Shown here one piece after another: positions 46,461 to 55,756 of a stretch of DNA of 64,000 bases. Position numbers and translations under genes: made by a program. The stretch comes from Gimesia sp. (GTDB lineage: Bacteria; Planctomycetota; Planctomycetia; Planctomycetales; Planctomycetaceae). The stretch lies in contig PAJV01000071.1 in the NCBI GenBank assembly GCA_002706765.1, positions 1 through 64,000 of the forward strand, given 5' to 3'. Every line of letters starts with the position of its first letter. Position 1 is the stretch's first letter. The notes under the pieces were generated by a model. The model worked only from the letters and a program-made list of their open reading frames with translations, searched no databases and was not told the origin of the DNA.

Positions 46461-46646
46461 CCTAGCTCATCTGAAATCAAATTCACAGTATGGTGATGTC
46501 GGCCTGAATGTGCGGTATTGCCGAATTTTCATCGATCCCTTCATTCAGAAGCAGAGTCTCATGATTGGATACTGATTCCGGTATGCGTATAATGCCTGAG
46601 AAATAACTATACTCAATCTGCTTTGGTTACGATCTGAAAGAAAGAA

Positions 46647-47507
46647 ATGCCTGAATCGCCTCTCAACCTGATGTTTCTGCTGCGTGATCAAAGTTCGCAT
46701 ATCCAGTCGGCCTGGGAGCAAATTCACAATTATATTCAGGCACAGACTTCGGTGTATGTTTCTTCCGTATCGGTGATTGAAGATTTTATTCCCGATGACT
46801 CCGAAGCCGATCTGGTGGTCGTCCTGGGAGGAGACGGTGCCATTCTTCGTGCCTGTCGACAGATGCGACTGAAGCAGTTGCCGATGATTGGTGTCAATCT
46901 GGGGCGGCTGGGATTCCTGGCAGACCTCACACCGGAGGGATTCTGCAAAAATTTCTCACTGTTGCTGGATCGAAAATATCGTATTGTCGAACACCTGATG
47001 TTTGAGTGCAAACACTTTCGCTCAAATGGAACCGTCAATTCTTACCTGGGCTTAAACGAAGTCGTGATCAGTTCAGCCGGAGCGATGGCTATGATTGATG
47101 TCGAATTAGCCATCGATAATGAACTGGTCACTACTTACAGTGGCGATGGACTTATTATCAGCACCCCCGTGGGATCGACTGCGCACAGCCTGTCTGCCGG
47201 CGGTCCCATTTTAAAACAGGACCTGCAGGCCTTTGTCATCACACCAATCTGTCCACACACCCCCTCTAATCGTCCCCTGGTTGATAATGCCAATGCCCTG
47301 TATTCACTGGCTGCTGCGAATGTACCTGAAGGGGCAATGCTGGTCATTGACGGACAAATTAAAGTTCCCTATTCCTCAGGTGATCGGCTCGAACTGACCC
47401 GGGCTCCCGTCACATTCAAACTGGCGCGGATCCCGGGATTCAACTATTATTCAAGGCTCAATCGCAAGCTCGGTTGGGGGGGACAACCCAAATATGGGGC
47501 AGAATAA
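46647..47507 (+). CDS. nadK: NAD kinase
   Basis: A 286-residue kinase making NADP from NAD. The GGDG motif is in VVLGGDGAILRACRQM; GVNLGRLGFLADLTPE follows; the NAD-binding region is LGLNEVVIS... and TYSGDGLIISTPVGSTAHSL, then AGGPIL. The C-terminal part has VIDGQIKVPYSSGDRLEL. All expected parts of a bacterial NadK are present and the length is normal. It is a single gene, divergent from 45756. Confidence 0.94.
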   Translation: MPESPLNLMFLLRDQSSHIQSAWEQIHNYIQAQTSVYVSSVSVIEDFIPDDSEADLVVVLGGDGAILRACRQMRLKQLPMIGVNLGRLGFLADLTPEGFCKNFSLLLDRKYRIVEHLMFECKHFRSNGTVNSYLGLNEVVISSAGAMAMIDVELAIDNELVTTYSGDGLIISTPVGSTAHSLSAGGPILKQDLQAFVITPICPHTPSNRPLVDNANALYSLAAANVPEGAMLVIDGQIKVPYSSGDRLELTRAPVTFKLARIPGFNYYSRLNRKLGWGGQPKYGAE

Positions 47508-47630
47508 GGTTTTCTATCAGAATTTCTACTCCTGAACGTAAAAATGCCCTCCCCATAAATTTGCGGATCTGCTAACTTTCACACAGGTTAAGGAGATTTA
47601 TCAACCAGTTTAATAGGGAAGGAGTCCCTG

Positions 47631-48575
47631 ATGCGGTCTTTTGTGTTGTGTGTGGTATCCATTTTCGTCTGCCAGGCCCTGGCACCAGTATCTGTCTTAC
47701 ACGCGGAAGAAGACACAAAGACCTATTCCCTGCGCTTTAAATTCACTCCCGGTGAATTCGTGCATTATTCAGTCGACGCACAGAATCAGTTCACCGTCCA
47801 ACTCAACCAGAATCGTGAAACCACAGTCAACTCGGCTCAAACCCAGAAACACTATCGCGTGGTTGCTGTCGACGAATCAGGCAACGCTACTCTCGAAACG
47901 ATGATTGATCGTGTGCAGATGAGTGTGCAGTTTAATGATGGGGTTCCTGCAACATTTGACAGCAGCAATCCCCAGGAAAAAGATCTGGCCCAGTATGGTC
48001 CTATCCGCAAAACGATCGGAAATCCCTCACGCATTGTGTATTCCCCCGTGGGTGAAGTGATCTCAGTCCTGGAACTGCAAAAAAATGCCAACGGATCCAT
48101 TTTCAAGGAAGTTGACAAGAAGAATGCCAAACACGCGGACAAAGATCAGACACGCAATCTGGGTTTTTTGATTCCCCTTCCGGAACAGTCAGTGAAAATT
48201 GGCGAAAGCTGGAACGAAAACTACAAAGTGGAAATCTCAATTGACAAAACGTTACGTAAGAAAGTTCCGATCCGTCGAGTCTTTACCCTGGAATCAGTGC
48301 AGGACCAGGTCGCTGTAATTACCTTCAAAACGAAAATCATGGAACGGCTCAATGATCCGAATTCGAGTGCGCAATTAATCCAGAAGACCCCTGCAGGAAC
48401 CATCAAACTTGATCTGGAGAAAGGGGTGATTGTTTCTCAGAACGTTTCTCTGGACAAAGCCCAGGTTGGTGTATTCGGTGGGAAAGGTGCGATGCGAGCC
48501 GTATCTCGCGTCGTAGAGACTCTGATCGAGCCGGCAGAGGTGGCACAGAAATCAGCTGATACAGCCTCCAAGTGA
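47631..48575 (+). CDS. Secreted DUF6263-like protein
   Basis: A 314-residue protein with a signal peptide (RSFVLCVVSIFVCQALAPVS). The mature part is beta-rich: YSLRFKFTPGEFVHYSVDAQ, HYRVVAVDESGNATLETMID, SVQFNDGVPATFDSSN and GPIRKTIGNPSRIVYSPVGE. This is a DUF6263 pattern common in planctomycetes, probably periplasmic with a lipid- or ligand-binding barrel. A terminator follows at 48596. Confidence 0.72.
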   Translation: MRSFVLCVVSIFVCQALAPVSVLHAEEDTKTYSLRFKFTPGEFVHYSVDAQNQFTVQLNQNRETTVNSAQTQKHYRVVAVDESGNATLETMIDRVQMSVQFNDGVPATFDSSNPQEKDLAQYGPIRKTIGNPSRIVYSPVGEVISVLELQKNANGSIFKEVDKKNAKHADKDQTRNLGFLIPLPEQSVKIGESWNENYKVEISIDKTLRKKVPIRRVFTLESVQDQVAVITFKTKIMERLNDPNSSAQLIQKTPAGTIKLDLEKGVIVSQNVSLDKAQVGVFGGKGAMRAVSRVVETLIEPAEVAQKSADTASK

Positions 48576-48595
48576 TCGAAAGAGACGCACTGCAT

Positions 48596-48634
48596 GACGT
48601 TTTTCGACCGGAACCGGAAAACGTCCTTTTTTTT
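48596..48634 (+). terminator. Intrinsic terminator after the DUF6263-like gene
   Basis: GACGTTTT at 48596-48603 pairs with AAAACGTC at 48618-48625, with an inner CCGG/CCGG part, followed by an unbroken run of eight T. The rest of the gap to 48915 holds no gene and must contain the promoter of the cyclase-domain gene. Confidence 0.85.
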
Positions 48635-48915
48635 AAGAGCCGATCAGGGGTTGTGTGTTGACGCTGGCGATAAATATTTTACACTTAGAGATCGCCGTAA
48701 AGGTATGTAAATCCTTGCATTCAACCATTTCGCGTAGCCATCAGCTCTGTCTCATGCCCATGTGAACACAGACTGTACAGTTTCCCTGCCTGCAGTGTTC
48801 TTACACCGCGCTTAATGCAGTAAATGCTATCTTAATAAATGGTCAAATACCTGAAATGGTACGAGCAACGAAATCACTGTGTCATTAACCACCAGCGCTG
48901 CGATTGAGACCGGAC

Positions 48916-49845
48916 ATGAAACGGGTAGAGCTTTCTCCACAATTGACCAGCTTATTAAAAGCGGCCAAGCGACTGGCCAGTGATTGTGAGATTGAAGTTG
49001 TCTTCCTGTTAGCTGACATTCCATACGACTTCCTCGAAATCAGCAAATCGCTGGGAAAACTGCATCTGGTTGTTTCCTCAGATAAACCTGACGTGCAACG
49101 GGCTGCCCAGGAAGACGGGATTGCTTTGGTTCCCCTGATTCATGAACCGCAAACCCGTCAGGTACAGATCAGCCAGGCCATCCTGGAAGCGATCGCAGAT
49201 GAAATCCTGGCTTCCGGCGATCGAATCATTGCCCTTTATGCTGGATTTGAACGGGAACACGCCGATTCACTCAGCATTGTCAGCCTGGCCGATCATCTGG
49301 CAAAGCTGACTTCGCGAGATTTACAACGCCTGGAAACCAAAGTCCCTCTGCAGACATTACGGGCAGTCGTTGACCTGGCTGTAGAAATTGGTCGCGAAGG
49401 GCGTGAAGGCAAACCTGTGGGTGCCTTGTTCGTAGTTGGTAACCATCGGAAGGTCATCGCCGCATCACACGAACAGGTTCATGATCCCTTCAAAGGCTAC
49501 TCGCAGAAAGACCGCCTGGTCAGCAACCCGCGCGTCAAAGAGAGCATGAAAGAGCTTGCTCAGATTGACGGCGCCTTTATCATCAGTTCCGATGGCGTTG
49601 TGCAGTCGGCCGGTCGAATTTTAAATGCCTCTGCAGAAGGGCTAACCCTTTCCAAAGGCCTGGGAGCACGGCACTGGGCGGCAGCGGCCATCTCAAAAGA
49701 AACCGGGGCAATCGCGATTGCCGTTTCGGAGTCAACCGGGACGGTACGCATTTTTCAGGACGGCTATGTCGTTCTCCGCATCGAACCAATGAGCAGTGCC
49801 ATGAAATGGTTCGATTTTGATACTGAACCTCCCCAGTCAGAATAA
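48916..49845 (+). CDS. Diadenylate cyclase (DAC) domain protein
   Basis: A 309-residue protein (start at MKRVELSPQL; a TTG lies 12 bases upstream). The C-terminal 150 residues are a DisA_N/DAC domain: GALFVVGNHRKVI, the DGA motif in AQIDGAFIISSDGVV, and LGARHWAAAAISKETGAIAI where the RHR motif of c-di-AMP synthases reads RHW. IAVSESTGTVRIFQDG follows. The N-terminal part (residues 1-150) is alpha/beta and contains an LLADIPYDFLEISKS-like strand. It likely makes c-di-AMP; the RHW change makes this less certain. This arrangement is common in planctomycetes. Confidence 0.82.
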   Translation: MKRVELSPQLTSLLKAAKRLASDCEIEVVFLLADIPYDFLEISKSLGKLHLVVSSDKPDVQRAAQEDGIALVPLIHEPQTRQVQISQAILEAIADEILASGDRIIALYAGFEREHADSLSIVSLADHLAKLTSRDLQRLETKVPLQTLRAVVDLAVEIGREGREGKPVGALFVVGNHRKVIAASHEQVHDPFKGYSQKDRLVSNPRVKESMKELAQIDGAFIISSDGVVQSAGRILNASAEGLTLSKGLGARHWAAAAISKETGAIAIAVSESTGTVRIFQDGYVVLRIEPMSSAMKWFDFDTEPPQSE

Positions 49846-50115
49846 GCTCTGCGTTTTCTGAATGTCGTATCAATAGCTCTATCATCATCTTTTGCAAGCA
49901 GATACGTAAATTTTCGCAAATATTCTCTTCCCCTGGATTGTAATTTTTGCTATGAAACCCCCGCATGTTGTGGTGTTTAACTCCAGACAGTGAGGGAAAC
50001 CACATTTTGCAGCATCCAAAGTAGTAGAAAACTAACTGGATTTCATGCAGTATGCTGAATTCCAGTCGTTGATTTCTGCAGAACTTATGAGCTTATTCAT
50101 CGGGAAGGGAGTCCC

Positions 50116-52839
50116 ATGTCGAATGTAGCAATCAAACTGGTCGCGGTCGCCGGAGTTGTAGGTCTCGGCGTTTTAATGTTCCTTCAGGCACAAAAGGGAA
50201 TTCAGTCCGGTAGCCTGGAACATCAGATGAGTCAGTTGAGTGTTCTGGACTCAGAGCAGAAGCCGGCAACACCAGAAGCATCACTCGGCGAACCCGATTC
50301 CGATGCCTTGAATCAGGTTCCCTCCGAGTTTCCTGAAATGGCATCACGCGATGCCCTCCCTCTGAAAGCAGAGAAATCGATTAAAGACGATTCCCCGTTT
50401 GCCCCCAACTCGAATTCTCCGCTCTCCAAAATTAAACTTACTGCTGCCACAGAGGAACCTGCATCAGGCGATCTTGAATCAGCGGCCGCCAGCGAATTTG
50501 AACCCGTTGAAAAAGCGGAACTCCTTTCACCTGTGAAAGGGTTGGACTTCCGTGAATCACCGGAAATGAATGCTCCTGATCTGTCAGAGACTCCTTTCAC
50601 ACGCACTGCAGAGTCCCCCACAGCCTTTCAGAAAGAATCGACCTCACCCTCGGCACCGATTCTCCCTGAATTTGATGCTGGCCCTCAGTTTGGCCCCATC
50701 GCAGCGGTGGATGCGACCGCCGCAAAAGAAAACCCGGTAACCAAAGTTCCTCCACGAGAAGCATTTCCCGAGGCATCCAGTTCCAAAAATCCGTTTGACG
50801 AACCAGCTGATAAAAAGCCAGCGACTCTTCCTGAACCTGCCAGGGGAAACCTGGAACCACTTCCTGAAGAAAGCCCCTTCGCAACAGACAGCTTACCGGC
50901 AAAAATGGAGTTCCCCGAAAACGGCCCCGGTCCAGTAGAGACTCTCGAAACTCCCACGCCGGCAGTCGAGTTCAATCCCTTTGAAGATACTCCCAGAAAG
51001 GAGCCGAAACCGGTTCCTGTACCGGAAACTGAATCAGAAAAACCGATCCTCACTCCAGTCGTGGAACCCGAGTTCAATCCGTTTCAGTCTGAACCAGCTG
51101 CTGCTCCTTCCAAACCGGTGATGGAAACAAAGGCTGATACCGCTGTTGTTCCCGAGCCGGAACCCGAGAAATTGCCTGAAACCAGGCCCGCACCATTCTC
51201 AGTAGAACCGCCTGCGAAAGTCAAAGTGAACCCTGTTCCTGAAACAGAAAGTTCCGATGTCGTTATCATCAAAAAACGGCAGGTAGAACCAGATCTGCAA
51301 GAGCCCCCTCTGTTTCCCACAGAAGAAAAGAACGCAGAGGCAGGCACATCGCAACCACAGCCGATTGAGATTTCACCGGCTGAAGAACCGAAGCCGCTGA
51401 GCCTGGTTGATGGTAAGCAGCCTTTGACTGAGAAGCCGATCGCCCCCGCAGTCCACCTGAAAACACAGTCTCCTAAAATGACCATTCAAAAGATGGCGCC
51501 CCCGGAAGCCGTACTCGGGCAGCCCTTCATTTATCATGTGCTTGTAAAGAACAGTGGAACGACGTCTGCCCAGTCCGTAATTGTCGAAGATCGGATTCCC
51601 ACAGGGGCAAAGCTGACGGGAACGATCCCCCGTGCAGAGCAGATTGATGACCGGATCATCTGGCGCCTGGGTGAGATGGGGCCTGGTTCTGAAAAGAAAA
51701 TATCAATCCGTGTTATTCCGGAACAGCCCGGACAAATCGGCAGTGTTGCCACTGTCAATTTTGTAACCGAAGTCGCATCCGAAACAAAAATCACTTCTCC
51801 CAAACTGGTCATTCAATCGGATCAACCAGCAGCAGTAAAACCAGGGGACATTGCCGTCGTCAATTATACGATTACCAATAACGGAACGGGTGATGCAAAA
51901 AATGTCTATGTTCGCAGCATTATCCCACCCCAGTTTTCACACCCGGGAGGAGACGATCTCGAATACAGCGTCGGTGTCATTCCCGCAGGTGAAACCAAAC
52001 AAATCCAACTGCAGCTCAAAGCAGTTAAACCAGGCGCTGGCAAAAATATTTCCAGCGTGGTGGGTGATGGAAATCTGAAAGCAGAAACGGAAGTCCCCCT
52101 GAAAGTCATCGGGAACGGCGAGCAGTTTCTGTTGACTCGCAAAGGTCCGAAAAACAGATACCTGGGCAGCAAAGGTGAGTATGAAAACTCGATTACCAAT
52201 AACACCGAAAAAACGATTGAGAACATCTCAATTTTTGAATCGATTCCTCCCGGTATGAAGTTTCTTTCCGCATCGGAAAACGGGAAATACGATCAGGTTC
52301 GGAATGTCGTTCAGTGGGATCTTATAGAACTGGCTGCTGGCAGTACTCAGATATTGTCGATTGAACTGGAACCGACAGAAGTTGGAAAAAAGATCAGCAC
52401 ACTTCAGGTCGTCACCGATAACAACACTCAGTTTTCTGCTAATCTTCAATCGGAAACGGTCGTGGTTGGACAGTCATTACTGAAAGTCGAAACCAGCGAA
52501 TTAACTGGTCCGCTGGAAGTCGGCGAGAAGATGGCGATGCAGATACAGCTCATCAACCAGGGAAGCGCCTCTGCGACGAACGTCGAATTCCGGATCAAAA
52601 TTCCCAAAGAGCTGGTATTCGTAGCAGCGAAAGGCCCAGGACGTTATCAGCAGGCGGGTTCTTATGTCATCTTTGAACCCACTCAGGAACTGGCAGCGAA
52701 ACAGTCTTTAAATTTTGAACTGACACTGGCCGCGCGAGATAAAGGTGACGCCCGAGTATTAGTTCAGGTCCAGTCAAAACAGATGGAAAAGCCTCTCAAC
52801 CAGGAAGAGGCCATCCCGGTACTCGATAAACTGCAATGA
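50116..52839 (+). CDS. Large secreted DUF11-repeat protein
   Basis: A 907-residue protein with an N-terminal signal anchor (VAIKLVAVAGVVGLGVLMFL). Residues 40-450 form a low-complexity Pro/Glu/Ser-rich linker (for example PEPEPEKLPETRPAPF) with repeated NPFED/NPFQS-like elements. Residues 455-905 hold about four DUF11/CARDB-like beta-sandwich repeats, each with a pattern such as YHVLVKNSGTTSAQSVIVED, INYTITNNGTGDAKNVYVRS and IQLINQGSASATNVEFRIKI. Such proteins are typical planctomycete cell-surface or periplasmic proteins of unknown function. A terminator hairpin follows. Confidence 0.85.
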   Translation: MSNVAIKLVAVAGVVGLGVLMFLQAQKGIQSGSLEHQMSQLSVLDSEQKPATPEASLGEPDSDALNQVPSEFPEMASRDALPLKAEKSIKDDSPFAPNSNSPLSKIKLTAATEEPASGDLESAAASEFEPVEKAELLSPVKGLDFRESPEMNAPDLSETPFTRTAESPTAFQKESTSPSAPILPEFDAGPQFGPIAAVDATAAKENPVTKVPPREAFPEASSSKNPFDEPADKKPATLPEPARGNLEPLPEESPFATDSLPAKMEFPENGPGPVETLETPTPAVEFNPFEDTPRKEPKPVPVPETESEKPILTPVVEPEFNPFQSEPAAAPSKPVMETKADTAVVPEPEPEKLPETRPAPFSVEPPAKVKVNPVPETESSDVVIIKKRQVEPDLQEPPLFPTEEKNAEAGTSQPQPIEISPAEEPKPLSLVDGKQPLTEKPIAPAVHLKTQSPKMTIQKMAPPEAVLGQPFIYHVLVKNSGTTSAQSVIVEDRIPTGAKLTGTIPRAEQIDDRIIWRLGEMGPGSEKKISIRVIPEQPGQIGSVATVNFVTEVASETKITSPKLVIQSDQPAAVKPGDIAVVNYTITNNGTGDAKNVYVRSIIPPQFSHPGGDDLEYSVGVIPAGETKQIQLQLKAVKPGAGKNISSVVGDGNLKAETEVPLKVIGNGEQFLLTRKGPKNRYLGSKGEYENSITNNTEKTIENISIFESIPPGMKFLSASENGKYDQVRNVVQWDLIELAAGSTQILSIELEPTEVGKKISTLQVVTDNNTQFSANLQSETVVVGQSLLKVETSELTGPLEVGEKMAMQIQLINQGSASATNVEFRIKIPKELVFVAAKGPGRYQQAGSYVIFEPTQELAAKQSLNFELTLAARDKGDARVLVQVQSKQMEKPLNQEEAIPVLDKLQ

Positions 52840-52846
52840 ATAAAGC

Positions 52847-52870
52847 CCTCCTGAGAAATAACTCAGGAGG
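52847..52870. terminator. Terminator hairpin between the DUF11 and HNH genes
   Basis: CCTCCTGAG at 52847-52855 pairs perfectly with CTCAGGAGG at 52862-52870 around AAATAA. It lies 8 bases after the DUF11-gene stop and just before the end of the converging HNH gene. No long T-run is seen on either side, so it may be a weak terminator. Confidence 0.6.
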
Positions 52871-52881
52871 ACCTGTCTGCT

Positions 52882-53478
52882 TTAAGTCTCCAGTTCTACA
52901 TTCCAGTAGGTCTCGCTGATAAATCGAGACCAGCTGTCAATCCGCATGTTCTGCATTGCATAGAATGGTTTCCATTTCGGCCGAACAGGCTCCTTCTGCA
53001 GCTGCATCCCGGCCTGGCCCGGCGTACGAGCCGCTTTACGTGAATTGCATTCCACACAAGCCAGCACGCAGTTACTCCAGGAAGTCTCACCTCCCTGGGA
53101 ACGGGGAGTGACGTGGTCGATCGTCAATTCTTCACTGCCGGGCTGACAGCCACAATACTGGCAGGTGAAATGGTCACGTTTAAAAACGTTCCTGCGACTG
53201 AACGTCACCACATTGCGGGGAACCCGGTCGTATTTCAAAAGTGTAATGACTTCCGGAACTCGAAACCGGGAATGACTGCTCTGGATTGCCAGCTCATCAT
53301 CCTCTGGTTTGAGCTGGGCCCAGTCAGCCCAGGAATAGGTCTGATAGTCAGACGGATCAACAATCCGCGCCGTCTCATTCCAGATTTTGACCACAGCCCG
53401 GGCAACTGTCGTTACACCGACGGGCTGCCAGTTTCGGTTGAGTATCAGCGTTGGTCGCTCCAGCGTTGATGACACCAT
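52882..53478 (-). CDS. HNH endonuclease
   Basis: The start is the ATG at 53478 (MVSSTLERPTLILNRNWQPV); the frame is open further upstream, but that part overlaps the tRNA-His region. The 198-residue protein has LKYDRVPRNVVTFSRRNVFK then CQYCGCQPGSEELTIDHVTP and SNCVLACVECNSRKAARTPG. This is a four-Cys zinc site plus the HNH core with IDHVTPRSQGG. Members of this family are widespread in planctomycetes and other bacteria as single genes beside housekeeping genes; the cellular role is unclear. Confidence 0.9.
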   Translation of the reverse strand: MVSSTLERPTLILNRNWQPVGVTTVARAVVKIWNETARIVDPSDYQTYSWADWAQLKPEDDELAIQSSHSRFRVPEVITLLKYDRVPRNVVTFSRRNVFKRDHFTCQYCGCQPGSEELTIDHVTPRSQGGETSWSNCVLACVECNSRKAARTPGQAGMQLQKEPVRPKWKPFYAMQNMRIDSWSRFISETYWNVELET

Positions 53479-53504
53479 GTTGGGGATCCTGTCTTTACTA
53501 AAGG

Positions 53505-53579
53505 GGTGTTCGGGGGGAATTGAACCCGCCTCCTTAACAGTCACAGTGTTATGTGCGAACCCATTACACTACGAACACC
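53505..53579 (-). tRNA. tRNA-His (anticodon GTG)
   Basis: 75 bases with an encoded extra G at position -1 facing the discriminator C, as expected for tRNA-His. The acceptor is GTGTTCG/CGAACAC; anticodon stem TAACA/TGTTA with loop CTGTGAC gives GTG. One C-C mismatch in the T stem is apparent. It is the last gene of a five-tRNA cluster. Confidence 0.9.
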
Positions 53580-53601
53580 ATATCGAATCTGATTACAAAG
53601 C

Positions 53602-53686
53602 GGAAGGCATGGGATTCGAACCCACACACCCTGGCAGGCACACGCATTAGCAGTGCGGTCCGGCAAACCGTATCCGGCTACCTTCC
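53602..53686 (-). tRNA. tRNA-Ser (anticodon GCT)
   Basis: 85 bases with a long variable arm. Acceptor GGAAGGT with GCCTTCC; anticodon loop CTGCTAA gives GCT; T-arm GGGTTCGAATCCC. Confidence 0.93.
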
Positions 53687-53773
53687 AATCACATATAATT
53701 CACCGTTTTTTCATCTTTCTCACTGCAGGTTTTACTCCTGTTTCTCAACTGCAGACGGTCTGTTTTCGGAAGC

Positions 53774-53858
53774 GGAAGCCGTGGGACTCGAACCCACAAG
53801 CACTTTTTCAGCGCCCTCTGTTTTCAAGACAGAGCCCTCATCCAGCCGGATAACTTCC
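53774..53858 (-). tRNA. tRNA-Ser (anticodon TGA)
   Basis: 85 bases with a long variable arm. Acceptor GGAAGTT with GGCTTCC; anticodon stem TCTGT/ACAGA around CTTGAAA gives TGA; T-arm GGGTTCGAGTCCC. Confidence 0.93.
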
Positions 53859-53917
53859 TGATCTGTTTCAACGACTGGCTCACCCAGGATTCCAGCCATA
53901 ACTTATTTTTCACTGAA

Positions 53918-53990
53918 TACCCCGTGCGGGAATTGAACCCGGCATCTCCGGCGTGAAAGGCCAGTATCCTGTCCGTTAGACGAACGGGGC
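53918..53990 (-). tRNA. tRNA-Glu (anticodon TTC)
   Basis: 73 bases. Acceptor GCCCCGT with ACGGGGT (a G-T wobble at the first pair); anticodon loop CTTTCAC gives TTC; T-arm CGGGTTCAATTCCCG. Confidence 0.92.
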
Positions 53991-54008
53991 GTATTTTAAA
54001 AAAAGAAG

Positions 54009-54080
54009 TGGATCGGGAGGTGCTCGAATCCTCGTCTGCGGTTCTTCAGACCGCCGCTAAACCATCTCAGCTACCGATCC
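54009..54080 (-). tRNA. tRNA-Phe (anticodon GAA)
   Basis: 72 bases. Acceptor GGATCGG with CCGATCC; anticodon stem GCGGT/ACCGC around CTGAAGA gives GAA; discriminator A. It is the first gene of the tRNA cluster in transcription order. Confidence 0.92.
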
Positions 54081-54592
54081 CTGTAAAAAAAGCCTGATAT
54101 CGTAAAACACCAGGTCTTTGAAAAGTAATCAATTCAGACAGAACCTACTGGTGTCATTCACGGCACGGGAAACTGAATTCGGATTCTCTACCCGAATTGA
54201 GATCGCTCTCTGTCCGTTCAGAATGCTTTGATAGATTGAAGAAAATCACACCCACACCTGTAAGTCAGCTCAATTCCGTTTCTTATATTGTGTTCAATTA
54301 CATACTAAGACGGAAAAACAGCACAAAAGTTCGCTCTGTCGTTGATCTTTTTGGAGAATCTAAAAAAACCACTGGAATCTGCCAGAAAGCTCAGTCCTTA
54401 GGGAAACTGAGACCTGAATATCTTTCTCTAGACCCTTACACGCATTTTTATAAAAAGAGCGAGTATTCAGCAGATCACTCTTGACCTGACACAACATTTA
54501 ATATCATATATTATATATCATATCAAATAATTAACCGTCTCTAACGGGATTTTCCTTATCGACCCATTCTGATTTTATGAGGAGCGCACTCA
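54081..54592. promoter_or_regulatory. 512-bp region before the DUF1559 gene with an AT palindrome
   Basis: It holds the promoter of the tRNA cluster (leftward) and of the DUF1559 gene (rightward). The plus frame at 54197-54484 has no family or ribosome site and is rejected. At 54499-54524 the sequence TATCATATATTATATATCAT resembles a site before the GntR gene (57144-57171), and may be an operator. Confidence 0.45.
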
Positions 54593-55687
54593 ATGTCATC
54601 GGGCAGACTTAAGAAACGCGTCGGCTTTACTTTGATCGAATTACTGGTTGTCATCGCGATTATTGCCATCCTGATTGCACTTCTGTTGCCGGCGGTACAG
54701 CAGGCACGCGAGGCTGCCCGTCGTTCAACCTGCAAAAACAATATGAAGCAACTTGGACTGGCTCTTCACAACTATCATGACACGTTTCAGACATTCGTAC
54801 ATATGATGGGGGGCACGGCCAACGGTCGTTGTTTCGGTGGTGCGCCTGTAACCGATGGATGCTCCACTAATACTTTTGGAACAGGAAACGAAAGTCGGAT
54901 CAGCGGTTTTGTCGGTCTGCTTCCCTATTTTGATCAGGCGCCCTTGTTCAATCAAATCTCTTCTCCTCTGGGTAGTTATCCTGCGTTTGGAGCATCACGT
55001 GATGACAGTGGTTACGCCCCCTGGAAAGCTAAGATCCCTGTGATTCTCTGTCCTTCAAATCCCACTCCTGCTGACTATCGTGGTTTCGGCTGGACTGTTC
55101 CCCAGAGTTATGTCTTCTGCATGGGGGATACAATTAATAACTGGGGAGTTCGCAATACACGTGGCATCTTCGGATTTCAATCCAATACAAAAATGCGAGA
55201 TATTATTGATGGCAGCAGTAATACCATTATGCTGGCCGAACGGGGAATCTACTCTGGAAATGCCCGCGATGTCCGTGGCCTGGCAGCGAATGGTATCAGC
55301 TCAGTCTTGACGGCTCCTAACACCTGTTTTACTACAGCCAGCGGCGGTTTGTATAACACCGGCCAAAGTGTGCAGAAAGACCGTCACATGGGCGGGATGT
55401 GGCAACACGGACAACCTCATTTTGCCGGTTTCTGTGCCGTGCTCCCGCCCAACAGTCCATCGTGTATGTCCAATACCCATGGTGACAGTTGGGCCCTCGC
55501 CAGTTCCAGCAGCTATCATGAAGGAGGGGCACATATCCTGCTGGCGGATGGTGCCGTACGCTTTATCAGTGAAAACATCGATACGGGGAATCTGGCGCTG
55601 GCACCTGCTACCAGCGGCCCCAGCCATTATGGAATCTGGGGGGCGCTGGGAACCAAACAGGGAGCAGAAACCATTGGTGAGTATTAA
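54593..55687 (+). CDS. DUF1559 prepilin-like protein
   Basis: A 364-residue planctomycete-type protein. A type IV pilin-like N-terminal methylation site and helix (VGFTLIELLVVIAIIAILIA) is followed by LLLPAVQQAREAARRSTCKN and NMKQLGLALHNYHDTF, the DUF1559 signature. The C-terminal HxxGG...DG box is in SYHEGGAHILLADGAVRFIS. These proteins are exported and likely build pseudopilus-like or surface structures; numbers per genome are high. The ribosome site GAGGAG lies about six bases before the ATG. Confidence 0.95.
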   Translation: MSSGRLKKRVGFTLIELLVVIAIIAILIALLLPAVQQAREAARRSTCKNNMKQLGLALHNYHDTFQTFVHMMGGTANGRCFGGAPVTDGCSTNTFGTGNESRISGFVGLLPYFDQAPLFNQISSPLGSYPAFGASRDDSGYAPWKAKIPVILCPSNPTPADYRGFGWTVPQSYVFCMGDTINNWGVRNTRGIFGFQSNTKMRDIIDGSSNTIMLAERGIYSGNARDVRGLAANGISSVLTAPNTCFTTASGGLYNTGQSVQKDRHMGGMWQHGQPHFAGFCAVLPPNSPSCMSNTHGDSWALASSSSYHEGGAHILLADGAVRFISENIDTGNLALAPATSGPSHYGIWGALGTKQGAETIGEY

Positions 55688-55756
55688 ACGCTGATGAAAA
55701 CTATCATCGTCTACCGGTTTCATTTTTTCCTGCTTGCAATCCAATGGTATTTGATC

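Noticed and set aside
50313-51485. Several minus-strand open frames rich in Ser and Gly opposite the DUF11 gene
   Set aside because: They are shadows of the Pro/Glu-rich coding strand; the DUF11 protein has clear repeats and a signal anchor.
54197-54484. 95-codon frame before the DUF1559 gene
   Set aside because: No ribosome site or family; the region is better read as promoter and operator sequence.
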